From Nitrososphaerota archaeon (lineage in GTDB: Archaea; Thermoproteota; Nitrososphaeria; Nitrososphaerales; CADDZS01), in NCBI GenBank assembly GCA_027886795.1, contig JAPCJU010000082.1, positions 1 to 5,981 on the forward strand: a DNA stretch of 5,981 nucleotides, given 5' to 3'. Numbering within the stretch: position 1 is the first letter of the stretch; each line of letters begins with the position of its first letter. Below, in pieces: positions 1 through 5,415 of this stretch. The notes under the pieces are model-generated. The model was given only the letters and a program-made list of their open reading frames with translations. It was not told the origin of the DNA and did not search any database. Made by a program: the position numbers and the translations under genes.

Positions 1-23
1 ATTTTTCACTTTCATTGTAGCAG

Positions 24-31
24 TTAAATAT
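24..31 (+). promoter_or_regulatory. Probable archaeal TATA box for the first PLP-enzyme gene
   Basis: The sequence TTAAATAT lies about 46 bp before the TTG start at 74. With the usual archaeal TATA-to-start distance of about 26 bp, transcription would begin near 53 and leave a leader of about 20 nt that contains the Shine-Dalgarno at 57-64. This is inferred from composition and spacing only. Confidence 0.45.
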
Positions 32-56
32 CATTTGATTTAGGAGAACGAAGCTG

Positions 57-64
57 AAGGAGAA
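57..64 (+). promoter_or_regulatory. Shine-Dalgarno deciding the TTG start at 74
   Basis: AAGGAGAA ends 9 nt before the TTG at 74 and strongly supports that non-ATG start. A second AGGAGAA copy at 42-48 is too far upstream to serve this start and is probably coincidental. Confidence 0.7.
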
Positions 65-73
65 TCGGTATTT

Positions 74-1093
74 TTGCAGATTCGACAGCTTGAGCGAATT
101 GGAATCGGAAATTTCCCAACGCCTTTAGAAGCGCTACCCCGTCTTTCATCCAAGTTGGGGCCCAGGATCTTCGTAAAGCGCGAAGATATGACGGGTCTAG
201 CGATGGGAGGGAACAAGGTAAGAAAACTGGATTATCTTCTCGTTGACGCCCTAAAGAAAAAGTCAGACATCCTGATTACTACTTCGGGGCTCCAATCGAA
301 CTGGGCGAGGCAGACAACCGCCGCCGCGGTAAAGTTGGGGATGAAGGCTCTTTTGATGCTCAGAACTGCTCAGTTCAAAGAAGTTCCGACGAGTTACGAT
401 GGAAATCTTTTGCTCGATCATCTCATGGGCGCGGAGGTGAGATTTTTGAAAATGGAAATAGACAGCGATCCTTCTTCTGCTCTAAATGCAGTCTCTGAAG
501 AACTAAAGAAGAAAGGGCACAACCCGTATCTGCTTCATCTAAGTGCGGCAGAGTCGCCGCTTACTACCGTAGCGTACGTCGACGCAATGAAAGAAATAGT
601 CGGTCAATCGAGGGGTGAGGAATTTGATCACGTCGTGGTGGCTGCCGGTGGAGGCTCCACTCAAGCTGGTCTGGCCCTCGGCGCGAAAATATTGAAACTT
701 AAAACGAAGGTTTGGGGAATAAATGTTGGGGCGTTCAAGAAAAGCACAATAACAGATACAATCGTGGAGTCTTCGGCCGAAGCATCTGAGCTACTGGGAG
801 AAACAGAGAAATTGGATCGGGATGAAATCAATATCTCTGACGAGTATTTCGGGGAAGGATACGGAATAAACACGCCCGCTTCTCTCGAGGCAATAAAATT
901 GACCGCAAGCTCGGATGCGTTGATCATCGATCCTGTCTATACCGCTAAAGCGATGTCAGGTCTCGTCGATCTATGCAGAAAGGGCTTTTTCAAGAAGAGC
1001 GACAAGATATGCTTCATCCACACAGGTGGAGTCCCTGCGCTGTTCGCTTACAGGGATTCGTTTCCGATGTCTCAGCAGAATAAGATAGACTAG
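74..1093 (+). CDS. PLP-dependent D-cysteine desulfhydrase / ACC deaminase family protein
   Basis: This is a cytoplasmic fold-type II PLP enzyme of 339 residues, the normal family length. Members cleave D-cysteine to pyruvate, ammonia and sulfide, or ACC to 2-oxobutyrate and ammonia. The visible family motifs are KRED (35-38), GGNKVRK (45-51) with K48 as the predicted Schiff-base lysine, and LQSN (73-76) with S75 matching the ACC deaminase catalytic Ser. There is also a phosphate-binding loop GGGSTQAG (192-199), DPVY (286-289) and HTGGVPAL (316-323). T290 and T317 occupy the positions that, as I recall, are Glu295 and Leu322 in bacterial ACC deaminase. Their replacement by Thr/Ser-type residues is associated with desulfhydrase activity, so I favour D-cysteine desulfhydrase. 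W77 after QSN is unusual, since His or Gln is typical. The TTG start has a good Shine-Dalgarno and the N-terminus fits the family. It is probably co-transcribed with the next gene, 32 bp downstream. The family is certain; the substrate is an inference. Confidence 0.9.
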   Translation: MQIRQLERIGIGNFPTPLEALPRLSSKLGPRIFVKREDMTGLAMGGNKVRKLDYLLVDALKKKSDILITTSGLQSNWARQTTAAAVKLGMKALLMLRTAQFKEVPTSYDGNLLLDHLMGAEVRFLKMEIDSDPSSALNAVSEELKKKGHNPYLLHLSAAESPLTTVAYVDAMKEIVGQSRGEEFDHVVVAAGGGSTQAGLALGAKILKLKTKVWGINVGAFKKSTITDTIVESSAEASELLGETEKLDRDEINISDEYFGEGYGINTPASLEAIKLTASSDALIIDPVYTAKAMSGLVDLCRKGFFKKSDKICFIHTGGVPALFAYRDSFPMSQQNKID

Positions 1094-1125
1094 CTCGACG
1101 TCATCCAAAAGGAATTGACTTTCTC

Positions 1126-2094
1126 TTGTCTGAACTGAGGATCCCAACTTTTTCCGATGTCTTTGTCGCAAATCAAACCGTGAGGAAATATCTCAAACCA
1201 ACGCCCCTCATCTACTCGAGGCGACTGTCGCGGATTCTGGATTGTCAGGCATATCTGAAACTAGAAAATCTGCAGCCAACAACCGCATTCAAGGTTCGAG
1301 GCGGAATCTGGTACATGAGCAAATTGCAAGACGAAGCGAAAAAGAAGGGAGTCATCACCGCCTCAACCGGCAACCACGCCCAGTCGATCGCGTATGCCGG
1401 ATCAATATTCGGTATCGATGTCAAAGTCGTGATGCCCGAGGGTTCGCCTGCACTCAAGATCGAATCGACCAAAGAGCTTGGCGCCGAGGTGATTCTGAAA
1501 GGCAGATTCTTCGATGAGGCTCTTCAGTATACAGAAAAGCTTGCGAGGGAGTATAGCTATCTGTTAGTACACGGCATCAACGAACCGCTCCTGTACGAAG
1601 GAGTAGGTTCCATGCATCTTGAGGTCATCGAAGAACTACCCGACGTGGATGTCGTAATAAATCCTATCGGTGGGGGTTCAGGCACTGCAAGCGCGTGCAT
1701 TGTCTACAAAGCGCTCAACCCGAAAATAAAGGTGATAGGAGTCCAGGCCGAGGGAGCTCCCGCGATGTACGAGTCCTTGAAGAGCGGGTCTATCGTCACA
1801 AAGAACGGGATTGAAACGAAAGCCGAAGGACTCGCAACTTCAAGAGCGTATGAGTTGCCGTTCAAGATATTTCAGGATCGTCTTGATGACATTGTCTTGG
1901 TGGGAGATGATGATCTTTACGAAGCAGTCAGAATCATTTTCCAGACGACGAAGCAGGTCGCGGAACTAGCGGGAGCAGCCGCTGTCGCTGCCGCACTCAG
2001 AAAAATCAAAGATGGCGTACGCGGAAAGAAGGTAGTACTGATGCTGACCGGCGGGAATATCAGCTCAGAATCTTTCAGCAAGATTATTGGCTGA
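1126..2094 (+). CDS. Threonine/serine dehydratase-family PLP enzyme (TdcB/serine racemase-like)
   Basis: This is a 322-residue fold-type II PLP enzyme without a C-terminal ACT domain, so it resembles catabolic threonine dehydratase (TdcB) or serine racemase rather than long biosynthetic IlvA. The family reaction is deamination of threonine or serine to 2-oxobutyrate or pyruvate plus ammonia. K56 in TTAFKVRGG (52-60) is the predicted PLP lysine. TGNHAQSIAYAG (81-92) is the substrate loop, GGGSG (182-186) the phosphate-binding loop, and LTGGNIS (307-313) the usual C-terminal motif. Several residues deviate from the common consensus: A54 replaces Ser before FK, T81 replaces the Ala or Ser before GNH, and GGGSG replaces GGGGL. 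Substrate is therefore uncertain, and hydroxy-amino-acid or EutB-type dehydratases are alternatives. The TTG start has AAAAGGAA (1107-1114) 11 nt upstream, a slightly long but usable spacing. The gene follows the upstream PLP enzyme by 32 bp, which suggests an operon. Confidence 0.88.
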   Translation: MSELRIPTFSDVFVANQTVRKYLKPTPLIYSRRLSRILDCQAYLKLENLQPTTAFKVRGGIWYMSKLQDEAKKKGVITASTGNHAQSIAYAGSIFGIDVKVVMPEGSPALKIESTKELGAEVILKGRFFDEALQYTEKLAREYSYLLVHGINEPLLYEGVGSMHLEVIEELPDVDVVINPIGGGSGTASACIVYKALNPKIKVIGVQAEGAPAMYESLKSGSIVTKNGIETKAEGLATSRAYELPFKIFQDRLDDIVLVGDDDLYEAVRIIFQTTKQVAELAGAAAVAAALRKIKDGVRGKKVVLMLTGGNISSESFSKIIG

Positions 2095-2114
2095 TACGAA
2101 AACGACTTGTAGCA

Positions 2115-2127
2115 TTGTTTTCATTTT
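2115..2127 (+). terminator. T-rich tract, possible transcription stop after the PLP-enzyme pair
   Basis: TTGTTTTCATTTT begins about 20 bp after the second PLP gene. Archaeal termination often occurs at T-rich stretches without a hairpin, so this may end or attenuate the upstream transcript before the dehydrogenase gene. No stem-loop precedes it. Confidence 0.3.
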
Positions 2128-2153
2128 GAACCGATCTCCAGTTTGAGAGAACG

Positions 2154-2161
2154 TAATATTA
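2154..2161 (+). promoter_or_regulatory. AT-rich box TAATATTA, possible TATA element for the dehydrogenase gene
   Basis: TAATATTA lies only 3 nt before the GTG at 2165 but 36 nt before the in-frame TTG at 2198. If it is a TATA box, transcription would begin near 2184. That is inside the longer reading frame and would favour the TTG start. The evidence is positional only. Confidence 0.25.
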
Positions 2162-2164
2162 GCT

Positions 2165-2974
2165 GTGAATGATTCAGTTGTACTGGGGTCTTCACAATTG
2201 AGCTCACGTCTCGCTGGAAAGGTGGCAATAATCACAGGTGCTGGAAAGGGGATCGGAAAAGTTGTTGCCCAGCTTTTTGCAAAAGAGGGTGCCAAGGTCG
2301 TTGTGGTGAGTTTGCATGAAGAAACCGGAGCTGGAGTGTGCGGGGAAATCAGGAGGGATGGCGGTGAAGCCATGTTTGTTAGGGCAGATGTAAGCAAGCA
2401 AGCAGATATGGAAAGGATGATCGAGAAAACCGTATCTGAGTACGGCACAGTTCACATACTCTGCCACAACGCAGGAATCTATCCTCTCAACCTCCTCAAG
2501 GATATGACAGAAAACGAATGGGATTCTGTCCTCGATGTTAACCTGAAGGGAGTATTTCTCGCGGTCAAAGCGTGCCTACCGGCCATGATGAAACAAAATT
2601 ACGGGAAAATTGTGATTACTTCGTCCATAACGGGACCGAGGACTGCTTTCCCCGGAAACGTCCATTACGGTTCGGCAAAAGCTGGAATCCTGGGATTCAT
2701 CCACAACGCCGCAATCGAATTGGCAAAGTACCACATCACGATAAATGCGCTCGAACCGGCGTGGACTCTGACACCTGGACTACGAGATCAGATGAGCCCC
2801 GAGGAAATCAAGGTTATTGCGAAATCCATCCCGATGGGAGAGTTGGCTGATCCGTTGGACACGGCGTATGCCTCTCTCTTCTTTTCAACGGACGAGTCAC
2901 GCTTCATCACGGGCCAGTCTTTGATAATCGATGGCGGACTGACTCTTGTAGAAATCAAATCTGCTCTCGATTAG
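2165..2974 (+). CDS. Short-chain dehydrogenase/reductase (classical SDR, FabG-like)
   Basis: This cytoplasmic NAD(P)-dependent oxidoreductase has 269 residues from the GTG, slightly long for a classical SDR of about 250. The Rossmann motif TGAGKGIG spans 24-31, followed by HNAG (101-104, usual NNAG) and N125 in VNLKG. Catalytic residues are S154, Y168 and K172 (YGSAK at 168-172), and a C-terminal IDGG sits at 255-258. The complete N-S-Y-K tetrad predicts an active enzyme oxidising or reducing a hydroxyl/keto group; the substrate cannot be read from sequence. After the second beta strand (about 45-50) there is no Asp to bind the NAD ribose, and K28 lies in the glycine loop, so NADP(H) is slightly favoured. 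The TTG at 2198, residue 12, would give a 258-residue protein beginning MSSRLAGKV, a very typical SDR N-terminus. Neither start has a strong Shine-Dalgarno. The gene lies 70 bp after the PLP-enzyme pair and may be transcribed separately. Confidence 0.92.
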   Translation: MNDSVVLGSSQLSSRLAGKVAIITGAGKGIGKVVAQLFAKEGAKVVVVSLHEETGAGVCGEIRRDGGEAMFVRADVSKQADMERMIEKTVSEYGTVHILCHNAGIYPLNLLKDMTENEWDSVLDVNLKGVFLAVKACLPAMMKQNYGKIVITSSITGPRTAFPGNVHYGSAKAGILGFIHNAAIELAKYHITINALEPAWTLTPGLRDQMSPEEIKVIAKSIPMGELADPLDTAYASLFFSTDESRFITGQSLIIDGGLTLVEIKSALD

Positions 2975-3107
2975 TACAGGAAATGTTGTCTTGCTTATGC
3001 AGCAAAGGCAGTCAATGCTCTAAATTCGCGGGTTGATAATCCAACTAGAATCTTGATTGGCACCGTTGAATCTAAAATCGGCGGGCAAAAGTCAATCTCG
3101 AATGCAG

Positions 3108-3114
3108 TTTTTTT
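3108..3114 (+). terminator. Run of seven T, candidate archaeal terminator
   Basis: Seven consecutive T residues occur 134 bp after the dehydrogenase stop with no convincing hairpin before them. This fits the U-tract termination common in archaea. The 2975-3107 stretch between stop and T-run shows no reading frame or RNA gene that I can support. Confidence 0.35.
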
Positions 3115-3133
3115 CTAACGAGTAGAGCTCAAT

Positions 3134-3145
3134 CAGAATTCTGAA
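3134..3145. repeat. Perfect 12-bp palindrome, possible operator
   Basis: TCAGAATTCTGA is its own reverse complement. It lies 105 bp before the Lrp-like gene and about 56 bp upstream of that gene's likely TATA box, a position suited to an activator or autoregulator. Function is inferred only from symmetry and location. Confidence 0.4.
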
Positions 3146-3153
3146 ATTAATAC

Positions 3154-3167
3154 CTGAATGCTTTCAG
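3154..3167. repeat. Inverted repeat CTGAA-N4-TTCAG beside the palindrome
   Basis: CTGAA and TTCAG form a 5-bp inverted repeat around TGCT, 8 bp after the preceding palindrome. Its arms share the CTGA/TCAG core of that palindrome, which could reflect repeated half-sites for one dimeric regulator. A short RNA hairpin is also possible, but no T-run follows it. Confidence 0.3.
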
Positions 3168-3190
3168 CAGTCAAGGAGAAAATAAAGTTC

Positions 3191-3210
3191 GGAAAAATGA
3201 TTACATAAAG
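3191..3210 (+). promoter_or_regulatory. Probable BRE/TATA promoter of the Lrp-like gene
   Basis: The purine-rich GGAAAAATGA (BRE-like) is followed by TTACATAAAG (TATA-like, centre near 3206). Transcription would begin near 3232, leaving a leader of about 20 nt. No Shine-Dalgarno is visible before the ATG at 3251. The proposal rests on composition and spacing. Confidence 0.4.
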
Positions 3211-3250
3211 CCTATTTACTCGGCAGATTCCTAGAGTTCCTGATCCTATT

Positions 3251-3490
3251 ATGGTTGCGTCCGCTTACCTTTTGATCAACGCTGAACTTGGAGCTGAAGA
3301 AGAATTGGTGAAGACGATTTCCAAGATACCGAATGTTGTCGAGGTGTATGTAGTGTACGGCGTTTATGATATCGTGGCGAAGGTACAAGCTGAAACTATG
3401 GAGAAAGTCAAAGCAACTATTACCTCAAGCATTAGAAGACTCGAAAAAATCAGATCAACGTTGACAATGATCGTTGTCGAAAATGCCTGA
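3251..3490 (+). CDS. Stand-alone Lrp/AsnC ligand-binding (RAM) domain protein
   Basis: The 79-residue protein is a complete RAM/AsnC-type effector domain with the beta-alpha-beta-beta-alpha-beta order of the Lrp family. Strand 1 is at 4-10 (SAYLLIN) and a helix at 15-26. Strands 2 and 3 cover about 29-47 and include the characteristic VYGVYDIVAKV, with Y39-D40 in the position of the family G-x-Y/F-D turn. A second helix spans 49-64 and the last strand (69-77) contains RSTLT. It has no helix-turn-helix, so it cannot bind DNA by the usual Lrp mechanism. Family members of this size are known to form dimers or larger rings that bind amino acids and may modulate full-length Lrp proteins. Short proteins of this pattern are very common in Nitrososphaerota, which helps place the organism. 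It stands alone, with its own likely promoter and gaps of more than 230 bp on both sides. The ligand is unknown. Confidence 0.88.
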   Translation: MVASAYLLINAELGAEEELVKTISKIPNVVEVYVVYGVYDIVAKVQAETMEKVKATITSSIRRLEKIRSTLTMIVVENA

Positions 3491-3551
3491 TCTGTTCTAG
3501 TCTCGCTAATTCAAACCTCGTCCGTAATCGTTCAACCTAAGTCTGGGCTTG

Positions 3552-3556
3552 TTTTT
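3552..3556 (+). terminator. Short T-run after the Lrp-like gene
   Basis: Five T residues flanked by G and C lie 62 bp after the stop codon. This is a weak candidate for archaeal U-tract termination, with no stem-loop before it. Confidence 0.2.
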
Positions 3557-3690
3557 CTGCTCTCTTCGGGTGATGAACATGAAAAGTAAATTCTTGCCGC
3601 AATGAATGTTTGTTCTGATAAAAAAAGGGGGCTGCGGCGCGGGTATTCTCGCCTAAAAATTAATCAGGAAATGAACATCCCGACACAAGC

Positions 3691-3698
3691 AATATTAC
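3691..3698 (+). promoter_or_regulatory. TATA-like box for leaderless transcription of the KaiC-like gene
   Basis: AATATTAC is centred about 29 bp before the ATG at 3724. That is almost the TATA-to-transcription-start distance itself, so the mRNA would start at or within a few bases of the ATG. The absence of any Shine-Dalgarno in the T-rich 15 bases before the ATG agrees with a leaderless message. Confidence 0.45.
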
Positions 3699-3723
3699 GA
3701 CAATGATCTTTCTGGTTTTCTGA

Positions 3724-4464
3724 ATGTCTTCAGCAACTGGACCCAAGTTAAGCACTGGAATCGACGGACTCGATGCGATCCTCGATGGTGGTTTTTCCGA
3801 GGGGCGGGTTATCCTGGTCCTCGGAGAGCCTGGAAGCGGCAAAACAATTCTATGTTCACAGTTCCTCAATTACGGTGCCAGTACTAAAAATGAAAAATCT
3901 GCATTCATCGGAATGAACGAATCAAAATCCCGGTTCATGAGCGAAATGAAAGGTCTTGGCATGGATTTTGAAAAACTCGAAAGGGGCGGCGTGTTTTCTT
4001 ACGTTGACGCAACCGAAGTAAGGCGTATCCCTGAGGAGGCAAAGGTGGGCAGGATTCCGGTTGGAGGAAGGGAGCTCGGCCTCGTGAATTTGATGGATAC
4101 AATTCAGGAAGCTATTGAAAAGAACGCGCCGAAGCGCATCGTCGTTGATTCAATTTCTGATCTTGTCTTTCGTTTTCCGAAAATAGAGGAAAGGCGCCCG
4201 GTTGTACTCGATCTGGTTGAAACCCTCCAGACTTCAAACGCTACCTGCCTCATGACCAGCGAACTTGTTTCGACCGGCGAATCCCGGACTCTCCAGCCCG
4301 AGGAATATCTTGCAGAGGGAGTGATTTTGATGCGGACGCTGAGAAAGGGTTCACGCGCGATCCAGGCATTGAAGATGAGAGGCTCGAAGGTGGACACTAG
4401 CCCTCGACCTTACGTCATCAAAGAAAACGGCATAGAAGTCTATTCGACCGAAGAAGTGTACTAG
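3724..4464 (+). CDS. Single-domain KaiC/RAD55-like RecA-superfamily ATPase
   Basis: This 246-residue protein is one KaiC-type RecA-fold ATPase domain; cyanobacterial clock KaiC has two. The N-terminal STGIDGLDAILDGGF (10-24) is the family signature. Walker A is GEPGSGKT (34-41) with K40 and T41. E66 in NES (65-67) matches the KaiC catalytic Glu pair, although the first member is Asn here. Walker B is RIVVDS (138-143) with D142. LKMRGS (216-221) and the ending RPYVIKENGIEVY (228-240) are typical KaiC C-terminal features. All catalytic elements are present, so ATP binding and hydrolysis are expected, probably as a ring or oligomer. Archaeal single-domain KaiC-like proteins are linked to signalling and regulation, but individual functions are mostly unknown. 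There is no kaiA or kaiB nearby, so a clock role is not supported. It is probably co-transcribed with the split-barrel gene 17 bp downstream. Confidence 0.92.
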   Translation: MSSATGPKLSTGIDGLDAILDGGFSEGRVILVLGEPGSGKTILCSQFLNYGASTKNEKSAFIGMNESKSRFMSEMKGLGMDFEKLERGGVFSYVDATEVRRIPEEAKVGRIPVGGRELGLVNLMDTIQEAIEKNAPKRIVVDSISDLVFRFPKIEERRPVVLDLVETLQTSNATCLMTSELVSTGESRTLQPEEYLAEGVILMRTLRKGSRAIQALKMRGSKVDTSPRPYVIKENGIEVYSTEEVY

Positions 4465-4470
4465 TTAACC

Positions 4471-4476
4471 GAGGTG
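4471..4476 (+). promoter_or_regulatory. Shine-Dalgarno of the split-barrel protein gene
   Basis: GAGGTG lies 5 nt before the ATG at 4482, within the 17-bp gap after the ATPase stop. It fixes the start and fits translation as the internal gene of an operon, in contrast to the Shine-Dalgarno-less first gene. Confidence 0.75.
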
Positions 4477-4481
4477 TCCAG

Positions 4482-5282
4482 ATGTCAGGAAATCAAGGTG
4501 ATATTCCAAATCAAGTATTGGACGTCCTAAAAACGTCTCAAATCGGATATCTCTCTGTGACATCTAGCAAGGGCGAACTCTACAGTTATCCGGTCGCGTT
4601 CTACTTTGGGGGCCTCAAGGTCTATTTCATGACGCCGATCAGCGCGGCGAAGCTCAAGTTCATAAGAGGAAATCCGAGCGTATCGTTTCTGGTTGACAAC
4701 CACCTCCTTACGAAGGGTTCCTGTGGGGCGATGGTTCAGGGGAAGGCGAAGGTTTTCAGCATCACGAAGACTGTATTATCGATACTGTCCGTGGGACCGA
4801 AGATGGCTCATTTTGCAAAGAAATATCCGGGAATGTTCACGTTTTACGCGAGTGGAAAAGAACTCCCGGACGAGAGGAAGCTCTACAAGTACAGGCTGAT
4901 CAGGATAGATCCATCGAAGATCGTTTTCTGGACAGGCTACCAGTTTGGCAAGTATCTGACAAAGGGAAAACCGTCTTCGGAAATTGCGGCTGATTCCCTC
5001 GGTGCAGCAACTGAAGATGAAAAAATGGAAACTTTTGCGCAGCTATTGAAATCGGCCGATGAAGAGTTGCCCGTTCCAGAAGGTGTCAAGCAGAGCGAAG
5101 AATGGATCGAGGGACTGAATGAAGCAACCGAGCAGGGAATCATAACGAAGGACGAACGTTCGACGATTGATTCATACAGAGGTTTCCTTCGACATGCTGC
5201 ATCGTCAAGTCAAGTACCCGCCAAAGTGACGGATGAAGAAAAGAAACTCCTAGGCAAATGGAAAAAGAGTCCGTCAAAATAG
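4482..5282 (+). CDS. Pyridoxamine 5'-phosphate oxidase-like split-barrel protein with C-terminal extension
   Basis: The 266-residue soluble protein has an N-terminal FMN-binding-type split barrel at about residues 8-152. Features are IGYLSVTSSKGELYSYPVAF (21-40), a strand-turn GGLKVYFMT (43-51), AAKLKFIRGNPSVSFLV (55-71) and a final strand YRLIRIDPSKIVFWTG (137-152). These match the pyridoxamine 5'-phosphate oxidase-like superfamily, whose members bind FMN, F420 or haem, or act as reductases. The specific cofactor is not evident, and true PdxH activity is not implied. An insertion (about 93-125) precedes the last strand. Residues 160-266 form a charged, mostly helical extension. Within it 211-236 contains a helix-GIITKDE-helix pattern faintly like a SHOCT segment, and the tail is Lys-rich. 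The gene follows the KaiC-like ATPase by 17 bp with a strong Shine-Dalgarno, so the two products may act together; this is inferred from position. Confidence 0.8.
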   Translation: MSGNQGDIPNQVLDVLKTSQIGYLSVTSSKGELYSYPVAFYFGGLKVYFMTPISAAKLKFIRGNPSVSFLVDNHLLTKGSCGAMVQGKAKVFSITKTVLSILSVGPKMAHFAKKYPGMFTFYASGKELPDERKLYKYRLIRIDPSKIVFWTGYQFGKYLTKGKPSSEIAADSLGAATEDEKMETFAQLLKSADEELPVPEGVKQSEEWIEGLNEATEQGIITKDERSTIDSYRGFLRHAASSSQVPAKVTDEEKKLLGKWKKSPSK

Positions 5283-5379
5283 TACTTTGAAACAGTTTCC
5301 CTACTTGCAGCAGAAAATTTCATGCACGTTGTTGTTGAGCAATTCAAGACTTGGAACAGATCATTTTTGCCAACTGCTA

Positions 5380-5400
5380 TTTTCAATTTCTAGTCAATTT
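5380..5400 (+). terminator. T-rich segment after the ATPase/split-barrel operon
   Basis: The 21 bases include three T-runs of three or four, and a TTTTT at 5364-5368 lies just upstream. This is a plausible archaeal U-tract termination zone about 100 bp after the operon's last stop. No hairpin precedes it. Confidence 0.3.
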
Positions 5401-5415
5401 CCAAAGAGGTGCAAG

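Larger units (their letters stand above)
3491..3723. other. Intergenic region between the Lrp-like and KaiC-like genes
   Basis: This 233-bp stretch has no supportable gene. A five-T run at 3552-3556 could end the Lrp-like transcript. A GTGATGA at 3570-3576 and CTGA at 3615-3618 resemble C and D boxes 38 nt apart, but convincing internal boxes and a closing stem are missing. A GC-rich patch follows an A-run at about 3619-3655. The end carries the presumed promoter of the ATPase gene. Confidence 0.5.

Noticed and set aside
661..927. Antisense frames inside the PLP-enzyme gene, and similar ones within 971-1171, 1245-1472, 2065-2467, 3660-3869, 4104-4397 and 4937-5143.
   Set aside because: These are shadows of confidently identified + strand genes, with Ser-rich or low-complexity translations, no family motifs and no ribosome binding sites.
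3570..3618. C/D-box small RNA candidate: GTGATGA (3570-3576) and CTGA (3615-3618) separated by 38 nt, a fitting distance for an archaeal C/D guide RNA.
   Set aside because: No acceptable D' box, the only C'-like sequence (near 3602) leaves about 6-7 nt rather than about 12 nt of guide before D, and the flanks do not form a closing stem.
3636..3654. GGCG...CGCC inverted repeat in the GC-rich patch before the KaiC-like gene, possible hairpin terminator.
   Set aside because: Only a 4-bp stem with a 10-nt loop and no T-run after it; the following bases are A-rich.
3671..3706. An 11-codon frame starting at ATG 3671, upstream of the KaiC-like gene.
   Set aside because: It overlaps the proposed TATA box, has only a weak AGGAA three nt upstream, and would lie outside a leaderless transcript.
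3724..4464. Circadian clock KaiC.
   Set aside because: Only one KaiC domain is present rather than two, with no kaiA or kaiB in the window; single-domain archaeal relatives are not clock proteins by default.
5322..5393. A 23-codon frame starting at ATG 5322 after the split-barrel gene.
   Set aside because: No Shine-Dalgarno, no recognisable features, and it runs through the T-rich presumed termination zone.
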